From assembly GCF_905171765.1 (NCBI RefSeq), contig NC_053393.1:70525371-70589370 (forward strand): 64,000 nucleotides of DNA, given 5' to 3'. The DNA comes from Bufo bufo. Taxonomy: Eukaryota > Chordata > Amphibia > Anura > Bufonidae. The notes under the pieces are model-generated. The model saw only the letters and a program-made list of their open reading frames with translations. It was not told the DNA's origin and searched no databases. Of the stretch, positions 25,530 through 40,500 are shown in pieces. The translations under genes were made by a program, and so were the position numbers. The first letter of the stretch is position 1, and every line of letters starts with the position of its first letter.

Positions 25530-28500
25530 AATACCTTATAGATTGTAAGCTCTTGCGGGCAGGGTCCTTTACCCCACTGTACCAGTCTGTTAATAGTTTA
25601 TTGTATTTTTATATTTGTGTAAGACCATCTGGATGAACAGAGCCAGGGAATTAATGGAGCTTTCATTTAAGCTCCCATAGGAATACATAGAGAAACTGAC
25701 TTCCTGTCCATACATGAGAGGCTGAGTTATTTGGAAACTCAGAGTGCTGGTAACTAGTGATGGTCAGTTCGCAGTGTTGGCCAGCGAACACATGCGGGCT
25801 GCCATCTTTAGTAAGGTAGACTCACCCGTCCGGCAATGCACAGGTAAGCCCTTACCTGTGCCGGGAGCCAGTCTGAAATCAAATGCGGTCACCGTGAGCA
25901 GGCAGTTCCGAGAACAGCCCGATGAAGGCCCCCGGCGGCTGTTCTCAGCACTGCCTGCTCCCAGTGACTGCATTTGATTTCAGACCGACTCCCAACACAG
26001 GCACAGGCAAGGGCTTACCTGTGCATCAGGCGAGTCTACCATAGAAATGAATGGGTCCGCAATTCTGTTCCGCAAAATGCGGAACGAAATTGCGGACGTG
26101 TGAATGGGGCCTAATTACTTTGTAAATGTTTTCCTATTCTCACGCTCTGATCCTACGTTAGCACAGATTTCGCCAACAAGTCCACTGAACTCATTTCAAA
26201 GTTAATTAAGCTGTGAAACCAGGTAGGGTTTTCTGGTACAATTGGCCTTTTTGGAAGATGCATATCAGGTTCTAACATTAAAGAAGAACTCCCAACAAAA
26301 ATGTTATTCTCTGACCTGTTAGAACGGGACATGATGTAATCTGTAGTCAATGTAATTCTTACCAGTGGCTGTATTTGTAAGTTCTAACCTCCATTCTGAT
26401 CCTCAGCTGTGTCATGTGACCAGCAACCAGACTCTCCAACTGACACAGCAGTGTGGACAGGAAGTCAGTTTCTGCACTCATATGGGAGCCTCACTCATAG
26501 GAATGAATAGAGACGTAACCGACTTCCTGTCCTGTGTCAGTTGGAGATCAGAGAGTTGGTCACATGACCTCACTTTCTAGCAGGTCAGAGAATAAACATT
26601 TTGCCAGGAGTTCTACTTTAATAACTCCACTGACTTATGACTCTCCTGGATCCCGGACATATGGGGTTTTATGGCATATTACCCGTGTCACAAAAGGGGT
26701 GATATATTATTTAATCTGCCCCAAAATATACATGGGGATGACTACTTGTGAACTACGTGACAGTGATTGGATAAGGGAATACGTTTGTGATGTAGAGGGT
26801 GCCGGAGGGGAGTCAGATTTAAGCAAATTAAAATGCTTTGCAGTTGTTTTCGAAGTCGATCATGGCTGTGACTCCAAATTATTTGGAGCAAGAAGTATTC
26901 ACAATGTAGGTCTTGGCCGGCGAGGTGGAAATCTTAAAAAGGAAGTTATTGCAGATGGAATGTGTGGATTTGGAGGATAGAGTCAGATATTTGGTTGCAG
27001 TGTTTCTCCGATTGTCTTTTTTTTTTGCACCTGGTTGTCCCTTATGTGTCATTACTTTTAAGGAATATTATATATATTGTTTTTACATTACATTTTTCAT
27101 CATCGCATCTGATGTGAGTGAGGGTCAGGATTGATGACATCAGGAACCTGTCTGAAGTATGAAGATAGGATGCCAAAGAGGAGCTACATTTCTATATGTA
27201 CATTTTCATTTACTATTTTTTTTACTTGCATTTTGCTTGAATACGTTAGCTTTGTTTGGCATTTACATTTTTCAACATATTTGAAAAATGACTTTGGTTT
27301 ATTAATTAAAGCGGTTATCAAGTTTCTGAAACAGCCCCCCCCCCCCCCCCCATGTGCCGGGCCCCTCTCAGATAATATACTTACCCCGCTCCCTGCACCG
27401 CTCCTGGTCCGCGCGCGCTGCCGTTTCTCCCTGTACACGGATGAACACATCTGGTGTCAGGGAAGGGGGGGGGGGGGAGCAGCCAATGGCAGGAGGGACG
27501 AGCCTCCCTAGCATCACAGGTGACACCGGATGTTTTCATCCGTGTACAGGGAGAAGCGGCAGCGCTCGGACCTGGAGCGGTGCAGGGAGCTGGGTAAGTA
27601 TATTATCTGTGAGGGGCCCGTCTTGTACTTTTTCACTGCTTACACATTTTGAAAAAAAATATACGATACATTACCAATTTCACATTATTACACACACACC
27701 CATCCATTCTTCTTCCTGCCCTCCTTCAACATGCCGTGTTCAGCATGACTCACTGTGTTCGTGTGCACCGGAGTCCCAGACATCCCTTCTCCTTCCTTGT
27801 CAGATAGGCGCGCTCAGGTTTGGAGCATGTGAACGTGTTTTGGCGCCCTCGCTTGCTCCTTCCTGTGCGCACTGTTCATAGCGTGGATGTGTTTTGAGTT
27901 GGTGTTGGCACATGACACTTGTGCCTCCCATGTAATTAAAGGGGGTTTTCCAAGATATTTTTGTATTAATGACCCATCATACGGATAGGTCATCAATTTG
28001 AGCCCGATGAATCCTGGCATTGTCATCTTGGAATATGCCCGTGCAATCAGGGAAGAAAAAATCCATTGATGGAATAACCTGGTCATTCAGTAGGTTCAGG
28101 TAGTCAGCTGACCTCATTCTTGGAGCACATACTGTTGCTGAACCTAGACCTGACCAACTGCAGCAACCCCAGATCATAGCGCTGCCCCCACAGGCTGGTA
28201 CAGGAGGCACTAGGCACGATGGGGGCATCACTTCATCTGCCTCTCTTCTTACCCTGATGCGCCCATCACTCTGGAACAGGATAAATCTGAACTCATCAGA
28301 CCACATGACCTTCTTCCATTGCTCCAGACTCCAATCTTTATGCTCCCTAGCAAATTGAAGCCTTTTTTTCTGGTTTGCCTCACTGATTAGTGGTTTTCTT
28401 ACGGCTACACAGCTGTTCAGTCCCAATCCCTTGAGTTCCCTTCGCATTGTGCGTGTGGAAATGCTCTTACTTTCACTATTAGCCCCGAGTTCTACTGTTT

Positions 28501-31500
28501 TTCTTAGATTTGATTTAGGCCTCATGCACACGAACGTTTTTTTTCACGGTCCGCAAAAACAGGGTCCGTAGGTCCGTGATCCGTGACCGTTTTTTCGTCC
28601 GTGGGTCTTCCTTGATTTTTGGCGGATCCACGGACATGAAAAAAAAGTCATTTTGGTGTCCGCCTGGCCGTGCGGAGCCAAACGGATCCGTCCTGAATTA
28701 CAATGCAAGTCAATGGGGACGGATCCGTTTGACGTTGACACAATATGGTGCCATTTCAAACGGATCCGTCCCCATTGACTTTCAATGTAAAGTCCGGAGT
28801 CCCTTTTATACCATCAGATCGGAGTTTTCTCCAATCCGATGGTATATTTTAACTTGAAGCGTCCCCATCACCATGGGAATGCCTCTATGTTAGAATATAC
28901 TGTCGGATATGAGTTAGATCGTGAAACCTCATTTCCGACAGTATATTCTAACACAGAGGCGTTCCCATGGTGATGGGGACGCTTCTAGTTAGAATATACT
29001 ACAAACTGTGTACATGACTGCCATCCGATCTCTTACAGGGGGCCGTGATCAGCACAATTAACCCCTCAGGTGCTGCACCTGAAGGGGTTAATTGTACTAT
29101 CATATCCCCCTGTAAGAGATCAGGGCTGCCAGGCAGCAGGGGGCAGACCCCCCCCCCCCTCCCCAGTTTGAATATCATTGGTGGCCAGTGCGGCCCCCCC
29201 CCCCTTCCTCCATTGTAATAAATCGTTGGTGGCACAGTGTGCGCCCCCCCTTCCTCCCTCTATTGTAATAATTCGTTGGTGGCACAGTGTGCCCCCCCCC
29301 CCCGCCTCCCCCCCCCTTCCTCCCTCTATTGTAATAATTCGTTGGTGGCACAGTGTGCGCCCCCCCCCCCCCCCCCTTCCTCCCTCTATTGTAATAAATT
29401 GTTGGTGGCAATCATTGGCCCCCCTCCCTCTATAGCATTAACAACATTGGTGGCCAGTGTGCGGCCTCCCATCTTGCGCCCCCCCCCCCCCCCCCCGATC
29501 ATTGGTGGCAGCGGGTTACTAGCAATAGTACAAGATTCATACTTACCTGGGAGCTGTCATGTTCGTGTCCGGCCGGGAGCTCCTCCTACTGGTAAGTGAC
29601 GGTTCATTTAGCAATGCGCCGCACAGACCTGAGGCTGTCACTTACCAGTAGGTGGAGCTCCCGGCCGGACACGAACATCGCAGCAGCAGGTAAGTATTAA
29701 TCTTCTACTATTGTACTATTGCTAAGTAACCATGGCAACGAGGACTGTAGTAGCGTCCTGGTTGCCATGGTTACCGATCGGAGCCCCAGCGATTAAACTG
29801 GGACTCCGATCGGAACTCCGCTGCCACCAATGATGATGGGGGGGAGGGGGGGGGAGATGGGAGGCTGCCCACTGGCCACCAACGTTGTTAATGCTATAGA
29901 GGGGGGGGGGCAATGGGGGGCGCACACTGTGCCACCAACGATTTATTACAATAGAGGGAGGAAGGGGGGGGGGGCGCACACTGTGCCACCAACGAATTAT
30001 TACAATAGAGGGAGGGGGGGGGGGCCGCACTGGCCACCAATGATATTCAAACTGGGGAGGGGGGGGGGGGTCTGCCCCCTGCTGCCTGGCAGCCCTGATC
30101 TCTTACAGGGGGATATGATAGTACAATTAACCCTTTCAGGTGCCGCACCTGAAGGGGTTAATTGTGCTGATCACGGCCCCCTGTAAGAGATCGGGTGCTG
30201 CCAGGCAGCAGGGGGCAGTCTTGTACACAGTTTGTAGTGTATTCTAACTAGAAGCGTCCCCATCACCATGGGAACGCTTCTGTGTTAGAATATACTGTCG
30301 GTTCTGAGTTTTCACGAAGTGAAAACTCAGCTTTGAAAAAGCTTTATGCAGACGGATCTTCGGATCCGTCTGTATAAAAACTAACCTACGGCCACGGATC
30401 ACGGACACGGATGCCAATCTTGTGTGCATCCGTGTTCTTTCACGGACCCATTGACTTGAATGGGTCCGTGAACCGTTGGCCGTGAAAAAAATAGGACAGG
30501 TCATATTTTTTTCACGGCCAGGAAACACGGATCACGGATGCGGCTGCAAAACGGTGCATTTTCCGATTTTTCCACGGACCCATTGAAAGTCTATGGGTCC
30601 GCGAAAAAAAACGGAAAACGGCACAACGGCCACGGGTGCACACAACGGTCGTGTGCATGAGGCCTTAACCAAACATTTAAGTAATTGCCGATGACGATCA
30701 TTCAGGATTTTTTTCCCACAACATTTCTTCCTCGAATACGATGGGTCTCCACTATTATTCCAGTTTTTAATAATGCATTGGACAATTCTTAACCCAATTT
30801 TAGTAGTTTCTGCAATGTCAGATGTTTTCTCTGCTTGATGCATGGCAATGATTTGACCCTTCTCAAACAGACGAACATCTTTTCCACGACCACAAGATGT
30901 GTCTTTCGACATGGTTGTTTAAGAAATTAGAAGCAACTCATTGCACCGGTTGGGGTTAAATAACTTATTGCCAACTGAAAGATAATTGCCCATGCAGTAA
31001 TTACCGAATAGGAGGCTCATAACTATTTGATTAGTCAAATCCAGGTGGCGACTTTTTTTTTGGGACAGGCAGTATATATACACACACATGCATACACTCA
31101 TGTAGGTATCTTATATTATTTACTATATCTTTAGACCTCATAATTTAATATTAGTTCTATATACATATAGAGCTGTAATTCTGTGGATCCTATTGTTGCA
31201 GACGTATTTCGCTTGTACACTCAGGGAATGTGGTCCTATTTAAGCAGCGAGACTCATTTTCATGTATTTTAACATATATGTATAAGATATCCTAATAAAG
31301 TACATATTCTTTTTAACCTCATTGGGACGTGTGCACGGTTTCTTGTTTTGGGGCTCGCCTAGCTTTTGGAGCAGTCCAGTAATGTATGTACCTTTATTTA
31401 TTACCACTTGGTAGAGGTGTGGTTGTTTTACGGTGTATACATAATAGCACCTAATAAGCATCATTAAACCATCAGCATCTGCTAGTTTAACATGTCTAAT

Positions 31501-34500
31501 TCCTGTTTATTAGGGAGTCCTCTTATCTGCCTGCCGGCGCTGATGGAGGGTCATGTGACCAGCCTCCACACACTTGCACTATAGTCAGACTGCGCATGCG
31601 CTACTTCCCCTGTCTGTCCACAGTGAAGAAAAAGGCCGTTGATGGACAGGACTGGTCACTTGATCCTCCATCAGCGGTCATTCTGGGACCGCAGCGCCAG
31701 CAAGCTGGTAAGATAATAAACACGAATTAGACATATTAAACCATCAGACACATTAGCCAATGGTTTAATAATGCCTATTACTAGTTGCCATTATCTACTG
31801 CTCCTAACACATGCACCCAGTAATATTATAGTGGACAATCCCTTTAAAAATAATACCCCTTTCTCAAGGATGTGCCCCTTTAAGCCAACACACTTACCTG
31901 CTTAAGTTGTATTTATTCAGTTTTTCAGAAACTTCTCTTAACCTAAAAATGTAAAAAAATAAAATTACTAATGCTGGATGGGTAACAAAAAACAAAAACA
32001 CACATGTAATTTTAAAGCTGATCAAAATTAGACCATGGTGCCCTATGTACGGACAGCACAGTTTGGGCACAGATTCACTCCTATTAGCCAATGTGACAGC
32101 TAAAAAAGAAAGTACAGTCTGGCTAAGGGGAGCAATCAAAGACTTCACTGAAGATGATGCGAGTCTGGTGCCTTTAGTATTTAAGGGGGACGTTCCCCCA
32201 ATCTCTTCCAATCCTCTGTACAGTGAATCAGGCTGTCACTGCCGAGATGGACAATGGGTGCAGTGAGGGACGGAGGGGGCTTTGCCCTCAAGAATACTCC
32301 TCTCATTAACTTCTGTGTCCGGTGTATTCTTTGATTGCTCTTAGCAGACAAACAGAATAATACTTTTGTACTATATAAACTTTTGGGAGCAGAGCCGCCC
32401 CCGTACAATGCTGGCCTTACACAACAGGAGAGTGGACCTACCCCCCCATACTATGCTGTCCTCACATAGGGTTGTCTCCTCATGGACAATGAGGACATAG
32501 TAGTAGGATATGCCCTCATTGTCTTATAGGTGCAGGACCCACACCTATATCGAGAACAGAGCCCTGCCAGGTGGTGGCTGGAGGACTCTGGTCCGGCCAC
32601 TACCAAGCCGGCTCCCCATAGAAGTGAATGGGAGTGTACCGTGCATGCGTGGCCCCCACTCCCATTCATTTCTATGGGGCCAATGGAAATAGTCAAGCCA
32701 GCGCTCAGCTATTTTCACCGGCCCCATAGAAAAAGAATGGAGGGCGGCCGGGCATGCGCAGTGCACCCTCCTTTACTTGCGGGGCTCTGTTCTTGATACA
32801 ATGGGGGCATATTCTAGTGACATGCTCCCATTGTCCATGATGAGACAACCCCTTTAATGGATAAACTTTAAGGGAGAGTGCACATGGAGCTTTTTGAAGG
32901 AGGTTTTGAGGTAGATTTTTCTGCAGGTTTTTCGGCCAGAGCCAGAAGTGGATCCAGCAGGGCGGAGAAGTACAAGTCCTTCCTTTATATTTACAGTTTT
33001 CTGTCAAGCCCACTTCTGGCTTTGCCTGAAAACCCTGCAGAAAAATCTCACTCCAAAAAACTCCATGTGAACTGGCCCTAAGGGTGCATCCACATGTGAG
33101 TGAAAAAGTTTAGGGGCGGCAAAACCACAGCATTTCAGTCACATCCAGCCTAAAGGGGTTCTCCGAGCTGCAGATATGAAGGACCTTTGACAAGTAGAGT
33201 GTGGCCCTCACACCATTCACTTGGTGGCGAACTTTCCAGAAAACCCCCTTAAAGGGGTATTCTGGTTGTTCCACAGGATGGGGTATAACTATAAGCAGTA
33301 GCAACACCACCGATCACAAGAACGGGAGCCTCGTACTACCTGCAGCCCCCCTAAAATGAAAGGAGCAGCCGGTCACACATGGCCGCTCCATTCATTTCCA
33401 TGGGAGTTCCGGAGAGAGCCGAGTACAGCGCTCAGCTATCTCAGGAATTCCTGTAGAAATTAATAGAGCGGCAGCAAACATGCCTGACCGGCCACTCCGT
33501 TCTTTTCAGGGGGTTGCACAGGGTATGGTGCCCCCGTTCTCATGATCAGTGGGGCTCTGTGGATATGGGATAACTTAACAACTGGAATACCCTTTTAAGT
33601 ATTTTCTTATATTGCCGATTCAAGATTTGCCTATTTTATAATTGGTACAGAAATGTGCCTACTGTAGATATCAAAAAAGAGAAATCATTTCAGGACTTTT
33701 TCCACCTTCAATGTCACCTATAATCTGTACAAATCAATTAAAAAACAAAACTGAAATCTTTTAAGGTGGAAATATAAAGTAGAATAATGTGGTTGCATAA
33801 ATATGTACACCCTACAACTAATATTTTGTCGAAGTACCCAGTCTTTTTGGTTAGGAGTCCATTAGCATGGCACGTCTTTTTTACTTGGCAATCTCGGCCC
33901 ACTCTTCCTTGCAAAAGCGCTGCAAGTCTGACAGATTGTGGGGGCATCTCCTGGGCACAGCCCTCTTCAGCTCAACCCACAGATTGGACTCAGGTCTGGG
34001 CTCCAGCTTAAAACCTTGATCTTCTGGCGAAGCCATTCTCGTGCTGAGGCTGAAGGTTTTGTGCCAAAATTAACCGATATTTGGAACTGTTCACCTTGAC
34101 TGAAGCCCCAGTTCCAGCTGCAGGAACAGCCCCAAAGCATCGGCCTCCACCATGCTTCACTGTGGGGATGGAGTTCTTTGGGGGATGCACAGTGTCGGCT
34201 TACCGCCATGCATACCTTTTGAAATTATGGCCAAAAAGTTCAGCCTTGGTCTCATCAGACCAGAACAGTTTTCTCACATGCCTTGGCAAAACATAGCCAG
34301 GCTTGGATGTTTTCCTCTATGAGAAAAGGCTTCTGTCTTCCACCCTACCCCAAAGCCCAGACAGAAGACGACGAGAGATTGTGGTCACATGCCGCACACG
34401 ACCGATGCCAGAAATTCCTGCAGCTCTTAATGTCTCTATAGGCCTCTTGGCAGCACATTTTTTTTCGTGTCAATTTTTGAGGAATGTCCAGTCCTTGGTA

Positions 34501-37500
34501 CTGAAGCTTTTGTGGCATATTCTATCTATTTTTTGACGACAGTCTTCACTGTGCTCCAAGGTCTTAGAAATTTTTGAGTAATGTTTCCACCCTTCTCTTA
34601 ACTTAGAACAATAAGATCCCTTTGATGTGTTGTAATCTGTTTACGGACCATGGGGGTCATTTACGGACAGATATACGCTACTTTTGTGGCGTATATCTGA
34701 GGCAGATTCTGTCGCACACCATGTTGCGGCAGACTCTGCGACTTCTTCCTGCACACCGATGAAATCATCCAGTGTCGGGGAAGGGGAAGCAGCCAATGGC
34801 AGGCGGGGACGAACCTCCCTAGCGTCACCCGCGATGCTAGAGAGGCTCGTCCCTGTCTGCCATTGGCTGCTCGGATGTTTTTATCAGTGTGCAGGGAGAA
34901 GCAGCGGCCGTGGGGACCATGAGCGGGGTAAGTATATTACCCGAGGGGGGGGGGGTGTTTTTGAAATTGGATAACCCCTTTAAGTACCTCTTGGCGGTGT
35001 GGCTTTATGCACACTTGACCTTAAAGGGAATCTGTCACTGCATTACTGTGGATAAAACCTTCAGACTGTGTAGATGTGCGCTTATCAGTTGAAGAAACTG
35101 CACTTGGTTCCAGGTTCATATGTGGCCCCAATTCAGAGTATTAAGCCATTATAGTTTATGCAAATGAGCCCCTAGGTGCAACACAGGAGTTGCTGTTGCA
35201 CCCGAAGCTCCCGTCACTGTGTTGGCCGTGCCCCTCCACCCCCCATTTTGAAGGACAGCACCAGGCAATGTAGACATAATCATGCCTGGACTTGAAATCT
35301 CACAGCTGCGCAGTACAGGGCTAAAAGCCGCCGGGCAGATGAGCAGTATAGATTCCATCTGTCTGACCATCCCCATTCATGTACAGCGCAGCCGCAAGAT
35401 TTCAGGACCATGAGTAATTATGCCTACACTGCCTGGCCCTGTAAGTGAAAGCAAGAAGTAGACAGCAAAGACAGTGACTAGAATTCTGGGTGCACCAGCA
35501 ACTCCCTCTCGCACCTAAGGGGTCATTTGCAAAAATTACAAAGGCTTATTAAGGCCATATGTCAACATGGGACCAAGGGCATTTTGTTTCACTGATAAAG
35601 GCCCGTATAGAGAGAGTCAGAAGGTTTCATTTCTAGGTATGTGGTGACAGATACCCTTTAAAAGGTGTTGTCCAATCTCAACATTTATGGAATATTGCTA
35701 GGGTATGCCACAAATGTCAGAAAGATGCGGGTCCCGCTTCTAGGATCCACTCCCATCTACACAACGGTCCTCCCCAAAGTGAAGGATAGCACACCAGGTA
35801 CGTGCCGCGTCCTCACCACTGCTATGAAACTTCCTAAAATAGCTGTGCATACTTAGCTATTTTCAGAACCCCCATAGTGGTGAATAGAGGGTGGGCGCGC
35901 ATGCACGGCGGCTCTCCCCTCACTTTAGGGGCCCCATTCTGGACATAGAAGCAGGTCCCAGGTGGGACCTGCACCTATCTGACATTGGTGGCTGATGCAA
36001 ACTATATGCCCAAACCAAACGGTTTAACACTCGCTGATCAGTTGTTCTGTAGTCACTCCAGCATCAGAACTACAGCTCCGTCCACTGCGTGTAGTTAATG
36101 GAGCTGGTTACTGCAATGCGGCTCCCACTCAAGTAGATGAGCTGTGTAGTTCTGGTGCTAGCGTTACGTCACATCAGCGCCACCCTGAGCAGACGCCTCG
36201 ACTGGCTCCTATTCATGGCCGATCCTGTAGAAAACCGAAACGGTTTATCCAGACCAATCTACCGGGGGAACCACAAGACTGGACTCAGTAAGGATGCCAG
36301 GAAGCCCATTTTAGATCTGCCATTTTAAGTTATAAAACAGCGCAACCAGTTCCAGAAATATCTCCGTCCTCCCATCTGCCAACACAGCGACCATGACAGC
36401 CAAAACAAACCCATTAATGATCCAAACAGCCTGCCGGAGAGGCCGCCCCAGACTCCAGGCCTCACGCTGAATCCGCGGGAAACCAATGACATTTTACAAC
36501 ATAGCCCAAGGCAAACACAAGCAGTAAGACCCAAAGCGGACAGCCGTTCAACAGGATAGCATCTGTCCGCCTTTTACATACAGTCTATATAAAAACCTTG
36601 CATTACTGATATTGCACGGCCTATATTACTAGGGCACGGCCACACAGAGCGGAAAATCTGCAGCGTATCTGGTCTAAGGACAGCCATAGGACTCCTGCGG
36701 GTGGCAGGGCCTGGTCAGATGCCACAAAGGCTGTGCTGATACGCTGCTCCGAATCAAAGAGTCTTGTGTAGAAATACAGACGGGTCTGTGTGCACAGCAT
36801 AAAACTGCTCGTACAGGGCTCGGACAACCTCTACATAACGTGTAATGTGGGAAATACACAGACAGTATAAGGCCCCATTCACACGACCAAAGAGCCAGGT
36901 GTATCCATGGGCTTCTGGGTCTGTGCCTCCGCTCCTCCTCAAAAGATAAGACATGTGCTATCTTTTGCCGTATCTCGGACCCAATAAAGTCAATGGATCT
37001 GAACCGTGAGGAAACGTTCACAACAGGGCTGAAACGATTACTCGATTGAATCGAGTAATTCGACACAAACAAAAAAAAAAAATCCTCAATGCAAATTATT
37101 TGCTTCGAAGATTCGTTTGTGTCACGTGACCATGGAGCGGGAGTGAAGCGCTTGCTATTACTCATCGCTCAGTGGTCACCCGCCGGCCCGTACCGCACTG
37201 TAAGTGCGCACTATGACCCGACGCAAGGACAACAGTGCAGCATGGGGAAAAGAAGATGGAGGAGCTGTGGAGCCGCGTCCCTACAAGAAAGGTAAGTATT
37301 TTATTTCACTGGTGCTGGGGACATGGCACTGAAGGAGGGGGACATGGCAATGGATGGCATGGAGGGGCAGATGGCACTGGGGGAGGAGGACATGGCAATG
37401 GAGGAGCTGATGGCACTGGGTCTGAGTTTTTATAAAGAAAAACAGTCTATTAATTCATTTTTTCTTAGAGTACTCGATTAATCGTAAAAGTAATCGATAG

Positions 37501-40500
37501 AATACTCAATTTCTCAAATAATCATTTACTGCAGCCCTAGTTCACACTGTCGATGCCCGTGTTTTGCAGAGCTGCGGTTCGCAGTCCACAGCATAGGCAC
37601 AAATGCCCTATGGTCATGTGAATAGGACCTAAGGATGCAGGGAAACACCCAGTAGTCAATTTTATCATAGGTTTCTCCATGGTGGGTGACTACAGACCCC
37701 TGGTTCCCTTGTGCGGACTGTACGGGGGGGGGGGGGGTGATGATGATGGGGCCTCACTCATCAGAACAGTCTTCCAGTAAAACTATCTTTGCTGTCCGTA
37801 GAGATCAGCTAACGGGTACTCTGTGCAGAGGGCAGTGGTGCCGAGTGTGCCCACCAAGCCGATTTAACAAACTTGTGATAGTGGAGGCTGATGTACGCAC
37901 AAGCTCATTCACGGAAGCAGAACCGTTTCAGCTGCTCAGGAAATAGAGGAATGACCCTAGCAGGCACCCATGTACTGAAGTGACTTCACCTGGAGTGTCA
38001 GTTGTGCAAGAGTTAAGTAAGAGGTTGTCAGAGGTGAGACTCCTTGAGGGCAAACTGCAAGGAGGCTGGTAAAATGATCAAAACAAACCACCATTGCGAA
38101 TGCTGTGACGTGCCATGTACCGCTGCACGGCACGATGACCGGGAGTGTCATCAAAAAACGTGTGACATTTGTTCTAATCATCAATGGTGTCGCAAAGCAT
38201 GATGCCACAGTCGCAAAAATCTAGAGATGTCACACAAGACTTCCATTGATGCCAGACAATCCACTCCAGATCGCAGTAGGGAGTCATATGCTTCAAGGTC
38301 CCTGCCACTACAGAGGCTTTTAAATACTGCAGGACCGGAAGCACGATTCCCGCGTGCTTCCGTTAGTACGTCACACTCCGCGCCGCCCCCGAAAGTGGCC
38401 GTGCTCCTGTCGTATAGAAAGACTGCGTATCAGAGCCTTCATTCAAGGATGTCCACGCGCTATTTGCTCCAACAGCGTCCGGATCCTGAGTGCCGAGATG
38501 GAGCTTCCCGCGGGGCAGAGCTTTCCCTGAAAGTTACCACGCAAAAACTGCCGCAAGATATGGAGTATCCTAGGGTCCTGCCAGCACGCCATTGCAGTGC
38601 GATGGACCCCGGCAGTATACCGCCAGCCCTCTAGGGCCTCCCTAGGAATACCAGACCGACGGTAAGAACCTGCAAAAGAAAGTGTAGGTGTCCCACTCCA
38701 GGGGCAGGAAACCACTAATGGGGTAGAGAGGTTCCACCTTTTTATTCTGTAGGTTTCCTGTCCCTGGGGGTGGACCCCTCTCTGTAGTGATGTCGTGGGG
38801 GAGGGGAAAAACTATATAAAAACCCCCACTATGAATCCAGCCAAACAGCGACATTTTTCACAGTAATGTCCTGCGACATGTTCTGTAATGATAGTCTACA
38901 GTGCTGCATGCAACTGCGACTCGAAAGTCGCGCAAATATCCATCCAAGTTGGATTTTGGTGCGACACCACAGACTATCATTACAGAAATGCAGCTGTACA
39001 CTTGTGTTGCGCGACAAATCATTGCACGTTACAGCAAAGAACAATTTTTCCATGGATCAGACAAATCTGCATGAAAGTTAAGCGTTAGTCGCCATCAAAT
39101 CCACTCAACCAATCAGAAGTCTGCCAGTTGTTCCTGTAAGGTTTCATGTAAGTGAACTGCGGCACAAAGGGCTTCCGCATCCACACAAGATGGGACATGT
39201 CCTGTGCTTCACAACGGGTGGCCCATGGACCCTTTAAAGCCAATGGATCTGCACCGTCACGCAGCGTGCACACGGCTAGCATCTGTGTTTTTACCATCCG
39301 AGGTCTGCAGATCGCTAAACACTTGCGTCGTGTGCACGAGGCCTCAATGCTCCAGGAGCGAATGAGCACCGATCGCAGTATCAAGCAAGCAGCAAAAATA
39401 CTATTTAGCAATTATTGTTTTGTGCAATTGAAAGCAAACAACTCGCTAAGGCTACTTTCACACGAGCGGCAGGACGGATCCGACAGGCTGTTCACCCCGT
39501 TGGATCCATCCTGCCGCTATTTCGCCGTGCCACCGCTCCGTCAACATTGACTATAATGGGGACGAGAGCGGAGCTCCTGAGCAGCACGGCAGTGCATGGC
39601 GAAAGGCCGCTAGACTAAAACTACGACATGTCCGACAGCCTCTCGCCGCGCTGCGCCGGAGCTCCGCCCCCATTATAGTCAATGGGGACGGAGCGGCGAT
39701 CCTGCGAAATAGTGTGAAAGTAGCCTAAATCTTCGATTGCTGCTTGGTAATGAAAAACACTAATAGGAAGGGCCATCTAGACATGCACCAAATTTATCAA
39801 AATGGCTCAGACTGGATGATACACTGGAGCAGAGCTAGACAATTAAAGGGGTTGTGACACAAAAAATATTCTACATTTTTTTATACCAGTGCCGGGATCT
39901 GAATACGTTTGTAATTGCAGGTATTACATTTTTTTGTATAGCCAATGAAATGTATCTGTACAGCGCCAAATGCTGTTTGTTCTTTTCCTTATTTCTTGTT
40001 CACTTCAATTGGTCACACGCGCTCAGTCTAAATCTTCAACTGTCACCTGCCATATCTTTTGTCAGCTAGCGGGAGAGAGCTGCAGCAGAAGGGACACGTC
40101 CCCTGAAATAGATCTAGTAGAACGATTGGAGCAATGAATGGGGAGATGGTGAGGTGCAGGGCTGGTTCTAGCTTTGTTATAAAAAAGGTATTGTGATGTA
40201 CTTATATGATGTCGGAATTTCATTTTTTTACACCAATCATAGTATAACCCCTTTAACCTTATTTATACAACCTGTTGACTGGCAAACTTTGTAGCCGAAT
40301 AGAATTGTGGCACAAGTTTGGAGGGGAAAAAATTTGCATTTTAGGGAACACCCCCGTTCCAGTTAAGCCACACCCCTCAGCGAGCTAGGTGCTAGGAATT
40401 CTAATAAAAGTAAACGCATCAATAACCGCCCTAAACAGGGGCAAGTTTTGGTGCAATTTACAACAAGGTGTAGGAACGCTCGTGTCACTAAATGCAGGCC

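Noticed and set aside
29178..30186. Repetitive Pro- or Gly-rich frames at 29.2-30.2 kb
   Set aside because: They are translations of the C/G-run tandem units in the arms of the foldback element, present in mirrored form on both strands.
36621..37165. Overlapping minus-strand frames up to 163 codons
   Set aside because: No recognisable motif; partly inside a non-autonomous hAT element and flanking intron.
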